Of a DNA stretch of 64,000 bases, positions 11,657 through 23,534 are shown piece after piece (the first letter of the stretch is position 1; each line of letters opens with the position of its first letter). The position numbers were made by a program, and so were the translations under genes. This DNA comes from Kryptolebias marmoratus. Its lineage: Eukaryota > Chordata > Actinopteri > Cyprinodontiformes > Rivulidae. Below the pieces are notes generated by a model, which worked only from the letters and a program-made list of their open reading frames with translations, was not told where the DNA came from and made no database searches. The DNA is taken from positions 5,757,289 to 5,821,288 of the forward strand of contig NC_051445.1 of assembly GCF_001649575.2 (NCBI RefSeq), given 5' to 3'.

Positions 11657-14600
11657 ATGACCTCAGCTCAGCAGTTGCTCCGATCTCAAAGAGAACTTCT
11701 GCTGAACTGGACTTGTGACCATCCTGCACCCTTACTGCGTTGGCTGTATGACGCTAAGGTGCTCTCCTCCACCTGCTACCTTTCTTTACTGGAGAAATCA
11801 CCTTCCAATGCTGTGGCGCAGGCTTTGGAGACGGCATGTGCATCAGAGGAAAGCAGTCAAAAGTTCCTGTCGGTGCTAAAAGAAGTGCAGGATTATTACT
11901 GCAGCGATCTGCACCTGTGGGTCAACAAACACTGCAGGTCTGAGGCTGTCAGTAAACCATCGCCTGAACCTGTGAAAGTTGGAGGTGAGGTTTGTTTTAA
12001 ATGCTGCTGACAGCTGTGCTGTGATTTTAAACCAGATCAGTACAGCAAAGGGGATGTGCAAAAGCCTAAACAGGGAACAATCAGATTTGATCTTGGCCAG
12101 AAAATGTTGCTGTTTTGAAACTCAAGCAGCAAACTACAAAGTTCAACTAATAGTTTGCAACTTAGGTCCTGTAGCATTAATGTCAGGATGTGTTTGTTGG
12201 TTTCATGGTACTCTGTCTTAACTGTTGCCTTTCCTTAAAAAAATCTATAATAAAGTGCAACATTAATTTGTTTAACAGAGATTTGCTGTTCTCAGATGAT
12301 ACATCTCAAAGACATGAAAACAGATCGAAATGTCAATTTTGATTTAGACTGTTTAAGATACATATATAGTGAATTTTTTTCTTTCTGATACTGAAATATA
12401 ATTACATGAATCTTGTGACAGCTAGAGACAAGAAGCCTAAAGGTCCCATTGCTAAGCTGTTCAAAAGGAAGAGCGAAGGATTCTCTGTAACTGTGGAACC
12501 TAAAGGTAAAAAATTTATTCTTTTATCAAAAAAGATTATATTTCTAATGAGTTCTTTTTGTATTGAATGCTTTAAATAATAAATAAATCCTGCTGTGTAA
12601 ACATATTAAATATTTGTTCTTTCTAAGTATTTAGATTATGTTTGAGTTGCTTGCCTTACAGCTAATAAAGATCAGCAGCCCACAAAAAGTCAAAAGCTGG
12701 CTAAACTTAGAGGTGAGTCAGAAAAAACAAAGACTATAAGATAGATACTCTAATTCACTTACAGATTTTTTTAAAACACAAGAAAGTAATGCCATATCTT
12801 CACTTCCAGTTCCAATTTCTGCCCATAAAACAACATTACTGAAGCGCATGGAGCAGTTAAAGTGTTACTCAGAGGGAAACAGAGTGGCTTCAAACTCAGC
12901 TTCTCACATCGAGATCCGCTACACCGACCTCTTTGTCACAGAAGATAATGACTTCACTGACAACAGCCAGCATGAGTACTTTGACTTGGCAAGCAGACGG
13001 GCCAGAATCTATGTCCACCAGGCATGCCAATGCATCAAACCGAGCCAACTACTGAGCCCTCAGGAGACATCAGGGCAGCCACCTAAAAGAGTGAAAGTGA
13101 AGGGAATTGCTGGGATTGGAAAGAGCGTAGCAGTGCAGAGACTGGTCTATGAATGGGCCATTGGGAAGAGCATGCGTGAATTCGCCTGCATTTTTGATCT
13201 ACGTTTCAGAGAGCTCAATCTGATTGAAGCACCAATCAGTTTGTTGGAGCTGCTTGGAGAGAGGTTCAGGTATCTCAGAGAAGTTCTGCCTGATCTGTTA
13301 ACTGCACCACACTCTTTGCTCTTCATCTTAGATGGCTTAGATGAGTTTAGGTTCTTCCTAGAGTGGAACAGACCAGATAAGAACATTGATGTGGGCTCAA
13401 AGGTCCAGGTGTCCGAGCTGATAGTTGCTTTGATTAAAGGGACTCTCTTACCAGAGGCATCAGTCATCCTCACAACAAGGCCGTCCACTGAAGCCCCAAA
13501 GCGTTTTTTCAAGAGATGTTGTGTGGTGCTGGGCTTCGAGGAGAAGCAGGTAAAGGAATATACCACCAAGTTCTACAAAGACAAGGACGTTGCTGAAAAG
13601 GTCTTTGAGTATATCTTGAACAATGACAATATTTTTGTGCTCTCGTTCATCCCCCTTTATTGCTACATCATCTGTACTGCTATGGCCGAGTTCTTTTCTT
13701 CAGGATCTCAAGATGTTGGTGACTTCAAGTCTCTGGAGCTGAACCCACCCAGAACAGTCAGCGAGGTTTATTTCTGCTTTCTGTTTACGGCAGTAAAGCA
13801 CCATGCCCTGAGGGGGAGTGCAGACAGAAGCACCCCAAGAGCTGAAGTTCTCTCTTTGGCAAAGCAACAGCTAACAAACCTGGGAAAACTGGCTTACGAA
13901 AACCTTCTGCAGAGGAAGATTATGTTTGACAGAGAAGATCTGAAGAGCTACGGTGTTACACCTGCTGATGTTCAGAGCACGTTTCTGTGTCAAATCCTCC
14001 ACCCTCTCAAGGAGGAGACAGTAGAAATGTTTTCTTTCTTCCACTTGACTGTTCAGGAACATTTGGCTGCCCTCTACTGTGCAATCAACCTCTCCAGCCA
14101 GGAGGCCATCGTTCAGGCTCTGGACTTCTGGTGCTTTGGGATGCGTCCGCCATCTTCCACTGCTACACCTCTGAAAAACATCAGCCTCAATACAGACAAG
14201 CTGGAGAGCCTCCAGATGTTCACACGGTTCTTTATGGGACTGCTTCGAGGAAGGCTGGAAGGACATCTGGACGGCCTTGTTGACCTCTCCATCGAGGAAC
14301 ATGACACAATCCCCACTCGATTAGGTTTGTGGTTCCAGGACCAGTTTAAAGGCAGGAAGATGACAAACCAGACAGCTTTGAATCTTCTTCACTGTCTGAT
14401 GGAGTTCCACATGAAGGAGACAACCAGTATTGCGGCACCAGAGATTAAGAAGCTGAACTTGTTTAAAATGAAGCTGAGTGTTGTGGACTGTGCAGCGATG
14501 CATTATGTGCTGCAGTTTTCTCCACACACACTTCAGGAGCTCAACTTGGGCTACTCCAACATTGGGAACAGAGGACTTCGGAGACTCTGGTCGATCCTGC

Positions 14601-15947
14601 ACCGCTGTGAATCTCTGTAGTGAGTTAAATGTTGCTTTTATTAAACTGTAAACAAAACAAAAACTAATGATGCAATGGATTCTGTTTCTACAAGTAAGAC
14701 TCCACCAAAACAACACTGACTTGATGTTCTTCTGTTGTATTCCAGTTTGAGGTACAACTGTCTGGACTGGCAAGCAGCGATTTTAGAATCTGCAGTCCTG
14801 AAATCTGATGAATGCCAAGTGAAGAAGCTTTTGTAAGTTTTTTTAAGTAAGACTGCCTAAGAACACATATAAAATGTAAAATTTAGCAAACTAATAAGCT
14901 CCAGAGACAAATTATGTACTGTTTTAAAAGCTGTTTAAAGTTCTTTAGAACATTTACATCGGGCAACTAAATGTGAATCTGATAATATATTACCTTTATG
15001 ATGGCCTTACAGTAAAACACTACACTGTATATCTACCATTATTTTATTGACATTTCTGACATTTGTCACCCATTTACAGCGAGTCCCAGTAATCATTTAA
15101 AAGATAATTTGATTAGTCTATCTTTTTGTTAAAACTGTCACTTGACTATTAGTAATTCTGTTTGCTACATGTTTGATATCATTGACAACATTATAAATGA
15201 TGTATAACTAATAATATTGTCAACAACTTTATTTATTATGTTTTAAGACTTTTAAGAACGTTGATGAAATACATACTTTATGTATTTATTATTTATTTAC
15301 CTGCAAAACATTTTTTTCAAACTGTTTCTACAGCATGTGTGGAAACAACCTGGGTCCAGCTGGAGTTTTGGAGCTGTGGGATGCTTTGGAGCACAACACC
15401 ACTGTTGAGGAACTCTTTCTGGACATAACTGGCATCACAGAGAAAGGAACTGAAAACATTGTCAAATGTCTCAGCAGAAATACATCTCTGAAGCTGCTGA
15501 CGTAAGCAAACGCCACACAGCAGTGTCCTTTTGTTGTTTGAAATGTTACAACACTGCCATCTAGTGGGGGTCAAAGATTTCTTCCATCTTTGATTTCTTT
15601 TATACTTATATTTTTTTCTCAGAATTGTTGGAAATGACATTGGAGTGGTGGGGAGAAGACGGCTGAAGGAGCTGGAAAATCTCAGACCAGAGCTCAAGAT
15701 TATTGCAAACTTTGTGGATGACCTCGGGTTGCTCCAGGCATACCTGGACTGGGTGGATGAGATCCGGGCCGACAGAGACCAGATGGACTCGGTGAAGAAT
15801 GTGGACGCCCTGCAGTCAGTGCTGAAGGGCCTCCAGGTGGCCGGAGAAAACGTGGAGAAAGGAGAGAAAACTAAGAAAGCCAAGGAGCTCCAGATGAAGA
15901 TTCAGGAGCTGCTGAAGTCCACTTCACATCTGACGGGAGGAAAATGA
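11657..15947 (+). CDS. CARD-NACHT-LRR NOD-like receptor, NLRX1-like in its C-terminal half
   Basis: Cytosolic innate immune sensor, 950 aa. Exons: 11657-11984, 12422-12505, 12662-12712, 12810-14619, 14746-14832, 15334-15501, 15623-15947; all phases join. The start is the ATG at 11657 (context ACCATGA); the upstream exon is non-coding. Residues about 5-100 form a CARD-like helical bundle. Two small exons encode a basic linker (KLFKRKSEG). The NACHT domain has Walker A GIAGIGKS (253-260), Walker B ILDGLDE (Asp329) and sensor ILTTRPS; a winged-helix signature FFHLTVQEHLAALY follows. About four leucine-rich repeats (roughly 695-855) precede a charged helical C-terminus (858-950). The stretch from FMGLLRG onward and the final helical bundle align with NLRX1 as I remember it. 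NLRX1 has a mitochondrial leader and a degenerate Walker B; this protein has a CARD and an intact one. NLRC3-like is the alternative. Confidence 0.85.
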
Positions 15948-17230
15948 ACCCATCTGACGTTCGTTGTGTTTTCATCGAAACTGAGCAAATGAGCTTATGA
16001 AAAGGAATTTATTTCTCTTCTGCATTTTATTCTCAATTTAGGTTTATATGAAGAGAAGAGCAGACTTTTGCTTTGTCTCAGCAGAATGTTATTATGAATT
16101 AGAAAATGATTTTGTAACTTAGATTTTTTTTACATATGCTCTATGATATATGACTTTATAATAACAAGAAACAAGTTGATTTATTAGGCCAGACATCTTT
16201 ATCTGATTTTCAAATAGGAATCAGAATAATATGGGAATTAAAATCCTTTGAGTTAAAAACTATTTGGATTGTTAATCCTGTTCTCAGAATAAGATGAGTT
16301 TTTGAAAGGCTGTTTTTGAACAATATAGCTGGGCTGCCAGTTATTTAAAGAATTTATTTTAGTTTCAAAACATATATTTTTTACCTTTAACGATTAATAA
16401 TTAATCACATCTCCAGATGAGTCTCTGTTAGAAATAATTAGGCTAAAGCTTCAAACTGAACATACATTTTCATTTATTTGTATGAATGATCCTAAATGTA
16501 AATGTGAAGCACAATCAAAATATTATGTAAACTGTGTGTGAAAGTTCCCTAACACCACACGCCACAAGTTCAGACAAACCTAAGAAACTAATAAACACTC
16601 ATGCTTTAGTAACATTGCAGCATCTGTATTTCTCCTGTCATGCATGCATCAAGTTCACAGCTTTATTGTAAATTTCTATTTTAACATGATCTATTTACAA
16701 GAAGCGTGACAAAATATTGACTCAGAACATATTCTTCAGTTTTTCCCACTATGTTCAGCTGCTTATTCAGTCCCACAAAATGTTTTCTTTCCATCCACTG
16801 TTTTTTTTTGTTCTAATATGTATTTTTCTTTTCAATACTCTGTGTTGTTTATAAACACACAAAATGTGAACCTCAATTTAAATTCAGCTTTGTGCAGCTA
16901 ACTCTATTTTATTCTTATTGTTTCATTTTGCAAACTTTATTTTACAGATGTTAGTTGACTAATTATATTCTACTTTCATCACAGTTCCTCTATGGATTCT
17001 TCCTTCACCTGATTACAATCAATTGTTCTGATATCTCTGAGGGAAACTCTTTTCCCACAACTCATTGGCATTTGAATAGATAACTTGTCAATCTGTGCAG
17101 AAAGGTGACATTAATGAGTCTCTAAATGACACATCTATGAGGAACATTATCAACCTGAGGAGGGAGATCTTTCCTCCTTGCACTGCAGCAGCTTCAACTC
17201 TGTTAATAACCTCTGCCAAGGAGGTAGTGT

Positions 17231-17319
<89 letters not shown>

Positions 17320-18297
17320 TTGTAGTCTGGGAAGATTTCAAGGTGTTCCCAGGTTGGGGTTAATATAAAAATCATGGTCTGAATGCCTCCCTGGGGAGGC
17401 GTTCCTGTCAACCACTAGATTTCAATTAGGCGTTCCTCACAAAATGAAGATGGGGCAAACATGACATTTGTGTCATTGGTGTGTGAAAATGGGCAGTTCC
17501 AGTTCCAGTAACAGATGTGAAATATACAGCAGAGATCACAGACACATTTGAAAGTGGTACATTGGTATATTTGGACACTTTTTTTTTCTTTGCACTTGTT
17601 GGTTTTTAAGTAAGTTCCTCATTTTTTAGTTCAGTTCTTAAACGCCTTTAAGAAAGGCAAACACTGGCAAACAACTTCTCTACAAACCTCATAAATGACA
17701 AATTTGCACCGTAAGTCATTTTATTTATATTTAATAACAAATAATAGAAAATAAACATTAAACACAATATAAATATTGTGAGTATTTAAGATTCCAATTA
17801 TTTATAAATACTCATATTGGGGAAAGAAAGGGGAGAGGTTTGACAGAATGTTTGAAAAAATGATGTTTTATTTGATATTTTCTGTCTTTTCTACTTTTTC
17901 AGGTTTTTCAACTTATTAAAGTTGTAAGGGCTAATAATCTTATATTTTAGGAATAACTCTGGAATGCAGTAAGACTACCTGGCAACACCAACCTTTAATT
18001 AATTCTTAACTTCCTTGGCAAGTGTTTATTTTATAAATTTGATTTTTTCTCCAAAAGTTGCTAATTTCAGAAACAATAAATTATATCATTTTTTAATTGT
18101 GAGTGAAAAATAGTAGACCTATGACACAAAGCAAAATTTTGAAAATCCACTTGCAAGTTTTGTCAGTTTACTAGATGATTTAAGTAGCACATTTGTCACT
18201 GGCCTAATTTTAATGACAATAAATAAATCAAAAATGCAAACTGTTTAATTTGTGTATGTATGCTTGATTCTTCCAGTCTTTCTGCTGACAAAGAAAA
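15948..18297. other. Intergenic: NLR 3' UTR, AAT microsatellite, old repeat fragments
   Basis: The NLR 3' UTR begins at 15948; AATAAA at 16590-16595 is one possible poly(A) signal. A long AAT microsatellite follows. Around 17205-17232 and 17340-17415 are short pieces (CTCTGCCAAGGAGGTAGTG; CTCCCTGGGGAGGCG) like dispersed fish repeats I recognise, so the microsatellite appears to have grown inside an old repeat. The rest is AT-rich with no exon seen. Confidence 0.4.
17234..17317. repeat. (AAT)n microsatellite, about 28 units
   Basis: Uninterrupted trinucleotide run of about 84 bp. Apparent open frames of poly-Ile, poly-Asn or poly-Leu across it are artefacts. Confidence 0.97.
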
Positions 18298-21200
18298 ATG
18301 GATGCAACTCTGATTTTCCTTCTTATTGGATGCCTGCTGCAGGGTAAGTTAACAACGGTTTGAAAATAATAATAATTAAAACATTAGTTAACCCTCCTAA
18401 AGCCCTCATAAGTGAAGAGAGGAAGAGAAGCGCTTGTAACTTCAGGTCCATTTTATCCAATGGTCACAGGAGAATAAACGTTCTGAACTTTCTTAATAAG
18501 AAAATTAATTTACTTGAAAAAATGTTAAACAGATGAAAGATTCAGTAAAACCATGAGGAGACCCTAACCCTAGCCCAGAGCCAAAAGGCCCATACCCCTT
18601 CAACCCTGAGCAGACCCTAACCCTAGCCCAGAGCCAAAAGGCCTATACCCCTTCAACCCTGAGGAGACCCTAGCCCTGAGCATAAAGGCCCATACCCCTT
18701 CAACCATGAGGAGACCCTAACCCTAGCCCTGAGCCAAAAGGCCCGTTCCCCTAAACCCTGAGGAGACCCTAACCTTATCCCTGAGCATAAAGGCCCATAC
18801 CCCTTCAACCCTGAGGAGACCCTAACCCTAGCCCTGAGCCAAAAGACCCGTACCCCTTCAACCCTGAGGAAACCCTAACCCTAGCCCTGAGCCAAAAGGC
18901 CCGTAAGGGAGACCTAAAAGAACATGTATGTCATATTGTAATTCCTCTGTTTGAAGATCTGTAATCTGTGTTTTAGGGACCCAGTGTGACAAGTTTGAGG
19001 TTTTGCTGCTGCAAACTGGACGAGTTCTGAAGGGATCCTGTGTGACCATCCCCTGCTCCTTTATCATACCTGAGAAATTTGTCTTAGATGACAAATGTGA
19101 AGCAAAGTGGGTGGACAAAATTAAAAAACATCCACGACTAATGGAAACCAAACCAGTAACAGGAGACTTATTAAAGAAAATCTGCACTACCACCTTCAAC
19201 AATCTGCAGCCTGAACACAACAATAAAGCCTATCACTTTAGACTGGAGTGTTGTAAAAGTCTAAACTATACTTTTAAAACAGCAAGTGTAACATTTTGGG
19301 TCATAGGTAGGTTTTATTTTCTATTTGCAGAAAATGCATGAATTGGTTATATTAAGGCAGCATAACCTGAATGTACTGCAGGTTACAAATCACATGACAA
19401 AGTAAAAAAAAGAAAATACTGTTGATTTAAACATCAGTAACCATAAACCTTCCTCCCAGATGCTCCACCATCACCAACTCTGACTCCGTCCACACTGAAG
19501 GTGGAGGAGGGAGCCTCAGTGAGGCTGACGTGCTCTGCTCCGGCTCCCTGTCTGCCTCATCCTCCAACTCTGACATGGACCCACAGACTGGGGGACATTC
19601 AGGAGACCCTGCAGGAGAATCAGGACCAAACTAAAGTTCAGACCTCTGTCCTGAGCTTCACTGCTTCTCACCTCCATCATGGACAGAACATCTCCTGCAC
19701 TGCTGTCTACAAGAAACAAGATGGAGGCCCAGATGTTTCTGTTTCTGCAAGTTTAACAGCAAATATTTTGTGTAAGTTCTTTTTTTTTTTTTTAACAATT
19801 TTAAAATTATAACCAATTTTTTTATTGTTTCATGTATCTTAATTATTTAATTAAGTAATCTTAATAATTATTTCAGGTATCTCAAATAATTTTAAAATAT
19901 AACTTAATATGTATAAATAAAGTTTATTTGAAGGAATGGCCCACTCGTTTAAACAAAGATGTACTTCGATCTGTTAATGCTTGGAGTACGTGTTTAGGAT
20001 GACTCTCCCACACCTTTTCTATTGTTTCAAACTTGCATTTTCAACAAGATGGGCACTTCTGAAACAAGGTTTTCTGAAATTTTTCTATTAAAAATATATT
20101 TTGCTAAAATAATTTTTCCTGATCACATTAAGAAAACAGACATCTTTAATATTTGCTTGTTTGTTTTAATCAATTTGAACTCATGTATCTTTCAAATTAA
20201 AATTACTGTATTGATTAATAACATATAGCATAAAAATAGGCTGCAGGTTGATGATAAATGTTTTGAACAGTGAGGTAAACATCACATTTGTTGCAATGTA
20301 AAAAGAGTGGCAGTGTTAGTTATTTTGCATTTTAATAATAGATGTTGGATGTTGTGGAAACGAATGTTAAACAAACTGTAAAACATGATGATTATCTTTT
20401 ATTGTTGAATTTTCAGATTCACCAAAAATCACCACAGTCTCAGTCAGTCCCTCTGGTCCATTTCCAGAGAACAGTCAGGTGTCTCTGACATGCAGCAGTG
20501 ATGCCAACCCAGCAGTGAAGAGCTACACCTGGTACAGAGCTGATGGAGGACAGGAGACTGTTGTTGGGACTGGATCAGTTTTAAACATCACAGCATCAAC
20601 TGTTAACAGTGTGTTTCTCTGCACGGCTGAAAATGATCTTGGCACTGGCCGATCTAAGAACCATAAATTAGATGTTCAGTGTATGTAATCATATTTTCCC
20701 TTTTTGGTCGCTATCACTTTCTCATTGATTGTTGCATAATGTATTTAACATATTTTTGATTATTATATATTTTTACCTTCTCTGCAGTTCCTCCACAAAT
20801 CCTTAACTCATCTGATTGCACCAAAAATGGAAGCCAGGTCATTTGTTCCTGTGAAACTGTGGGAAACCCCTCTCCAACAATAGAATGGCATTTGGACGGA
20901 AAACCTGTTTATCAGTCAAGCAAGATGGTGGTCATCAATGTGTCTCTAAATGAAAAGCATCTGAGGAGCATCATCAGTGTGACTGAACCGCAGGAGAACA
21001 ATCTTTCCAACTTGTTCTGCTTCAGTTTGAACTCTTTGGGCAATGCCAGAAAACAAGTCTGTGTGAACTGCTCCCAGACTCGAGGTTTGTCAGATTCAAC
21101 CTGCAGAATACAAGCTTTCAGTTTTTACCTCAGTGTACATCAGAACATTAGCCCAGAGAGAAGTTCTAATCTTTTGAAGATGTCATCTACCTCATCCTAC

Positions 21201-22674
21201 CTCAGCATTATTTCACTGTCAACAGTAAGTTAGGGTATTTAAAGACAGTTAGTTACCTACACTATCATTACTCATTTTTTGCTTATAAAACAATCCTTTG
21301 AAGCAGTGGTGGTGCTCCTTCATGACCTGTCTTTTTCATAAGTTTATATCACCAAAATCTTTGAGTCTTTAACAAAGTTGGAACATTTGAGTGAGTGAAT
21401 ATCTGTTTATGCCTGTTGGATGTGTTAATACACTCCACCTCCAGCCATCTGTAAACACCTAACTCTTACTCACTCACTTTTTTCTTTTATAATTCACTCT
21501 CAAACAAATAGTTTTAGGAGTTGAAACCACCCTGAAAGTAACAGGAAGAAACAAAGACAGGGCTGAAAGATGTATGCTTCATGTGAATAAACTGTGCTTA
21601 TTAATACTTGCCATAATTATATCTTAACCTTTAATTTTCCACTTTGTTTTTCAGACCAAATGCTGATTCCTTTGTTTATTGCTGCTGGTGTTGCTTTACT
21701 AGTACTAGTACTAGGATTGGTGTTTGTTATCAGGTAGGTGAGCGGTTCAAAACAAAAAATCATCTGTTTCCTTTTTAAAATTATTGCTTAATGATCCTTT
21801 TTTTAACTGCTTTTCTAAAGCAAAGCACACACTGGTCCTTTATTGTCAGCTCAGCAGCCCGTATTATATTCTGTCATAACATGTAGAAGTAATTCACTGC
21901 TGGGGATCTAATCTCCGGTTTATTTCTTGTTTTACTTTTTTAAAGTTTATTAACTTATTTTGTTTTTAACAAACTTCATTCAAGATTCCACACAAACTCC
22001 ACTCTGCTTTCTCCTGTTTTGTTATTGTTTGTTGGTTTATTGTCGCCTCATTATCTTTACTATTATCGAAGATACTGATGGATGTTCTGATTTATTTTGT
22101 TGTCAGGTTCTTGAGGTCTCGCCGTCTTCCTGACAGTCACACTGACGAAATCAACACAGGGGCTCCAAGGCAACATTTCATAGGAGAAAACACTCAGGTA
22201 CTTGGACTTAATTTTACTTAGTTTTAAGACTTTATGTTGACAGAATCTGTGCTGCCTAAGTTTTCTTTTTTCTTTTAGGTACTAGGCACAGAAGAAGAAA
22301 GCATTTATATCAACGTAGCAGAGCTGAATCAGGCAGACGATGACCAACCTGTCTCTGAGCTGAACAGGACTTGGCTCTCTGGTGATGCAGAAGAAGACAA
22401 CATAACCTCAGGAGATCAAGGTGAAGATGGGATTTATTCCAACGTGAATTGGAGAAAAAAGAAAACAGAGAAGGAGAAGAAGATGGACATGAGTCTGTCT
22501 GCTGGCTCTTACCTGGAGGAGGAGAGGTGTGAGGTTGGAGCTGCTGGTAGAAACTCTGGGAGCAAAGCACCGGAGATGGGAAGTTTGGATGAAGAAGGTG
22601 AAACTGAAAATGTGGAGAATGAAGCAGAGTATAAATACAGCAGAGTGAAATATAAAAGCAGGAGTGCCTATTGA
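18298..22674 (+). CDS. Siglec/CD22-like receptor B (V-set + 3 C2 Ig, TM, ITIM tail)
   Basis: Sialoadhesin-family receptor, 604 aa. Exons: 18298-18343, 18977-19306, 19460-19771, 20417-20680, 20788-21084, 21655-21733, 22107-22197, 22279-22674; phases all join. Residues 1-15 are a signal peptide (LIFLLIGCLLQG). The V-set (16-126) carries the Siglec motif SCVTIPCSF, a strand-E Cys and a strand-F Arg104 (YHFRLE), the residue that contacts sialic acid in this family. Domains 2-4 are C2-type; domain 2 has the paired Cys (TCSAPAPC) used for the D1-D2 disulfide, and domain 4 has CSC. The transmembrane helix spans about 419-443. The tail has a good ITIM, SIYINV (Tyr483), then GIYSNV (Tyr526) and KYSRV (Tyr593); the first two are also Y-x-N sites. 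AATAAA follows 14 bases after the stop (22688). Likely an inhibitory or adaptor-coupled leukocyte receptor; CD22 is the nearest guess. Confidence 0.88.
18388..18482. repeat. Short TTAA-flanked repeat, degenerate copy of the one at 46536
   Basis: Begins TTAACCCTC and shares a segment around GAAGAGAGGAAGAGAAGC and CTTGTAACTT with 46536-46615. Lies in intron 1 of siglec B. The right end is decayed and uncertain. Confidence 0.5.
18551..18905. repeat. 53-bp minisatellite, about 6.5 copies, telomere-like CCCTAACCCTAG core
   Basis: Copies start (ACCCTAA) at about 18561, 18614, 18667, 18714, 18766, 18819 and 18872, so the unit is 53 bp with one copy short by 6 bp. Each unit has CCCTAACCCTAGCC and CCCCTTCAACCC, making the minus strand rich in GGG tracts. 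It lies in intron 1 of siglec B. Confidence 0.93.
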
Positions 22675-23534
22675 GCCTAATGGTCCTAATAAAGGACTAA
22701 AATTCACAATGATTGTTCTTTTTCTGTATTATTGTAACTCCAACATTCTGATTCATTTATTTTCTCCTCTCTGGAAGACTTGCATCACATGGATGAAAGT
22801 TTAATAACTTACTCTCTAAAAATACGACCATGCTCCACACAAATAATGTGTTGCTCTTATAGATGTTGTTTTTTATAAACATGACATTGTATATAAATAT
22901 GGATATAAAGTTTTATAAATAACATAAAACCTTTTATTTTTTTACCCTCTACTACTTTAATCTGTCTATTATAGATTCTATAACTAATATAACACATCTT
23001 TAAATAATGAAAATATTGGATTAATGTATTCATGTCTAAAAGCCTCCCAGTTAAATACTAATTGTAAATAAAGGCCTAGCGTTCTTTGTAGGAATGCATA
23101 TCGCCCGCCACCTTTCATGCCAGAGCTTCAGAGTGTTAGACTAACAAATTCATTTTGGTCAAACCTTGGAAATAACATTTTGCACAATCTCATGTGATAC
23201 TGCAGGATCTCATTGAATCTCAAATGATTTGTTAGCGTTTAGAGTAAGTATTGTGAATGACTGTCAGCTACTTCCACACCAGATTTCAGCTCAGAGTCTG
23301 TAAACTTCACCCAGGTGTCGCCGTTTTAGTGTTGGCCATCTTGAATTGTGTTGACTCCAAAAGTGAATCCGTTGTGGATCAGTCAGTGATTACTTACTGA
23401 GAGTTTCAATCAAATCCCTGCAGTATTTTGCCAAAATATAAACAAGGTTGAACCCAACAGTTAAAAAAGAATGCTTTGAATAGTTTTATGACAGCATTTT
23501 TTACCCTTAAAAGTATATTTGAACCATATGTACT
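22675..23534. other. Intergenic: siglec B 3' UTR and spacer
   Basis: Contains the AATAAA at 22688 and a second at about 23067 (GTAAATAAAGG). The remainder is AT-rich and lacks recognisable Ig exons, so domains 1, 2 and most of 3 of the downstream copy are truly absent here. Confidence 0.4.

Noticed and set aside
13147..14316. Long minus-strand frames opposite the NACHT exon
   Set aside because: Shadows of a long GC-richer coding exon on the other strand; the plus frame has all NLR motifs.
17088..17411. Poly-Ile/Asn/Leu frames on both strands
   Set aside because: Translations of an AAT microsatellite.
18551..18905. Interstitial telomere array
   Set aside because: TTAGGG-like pieces are only part of a 53-bp unit; this is a minisatellite, not tandem hexamers.
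18858..19223. Minus-strand open frame of 121 codons over the minisatellite and the siglec B V-set exon
   Set aside because: It is antisense to a clear Ig exon and partly low-complexity; no family resemblance.
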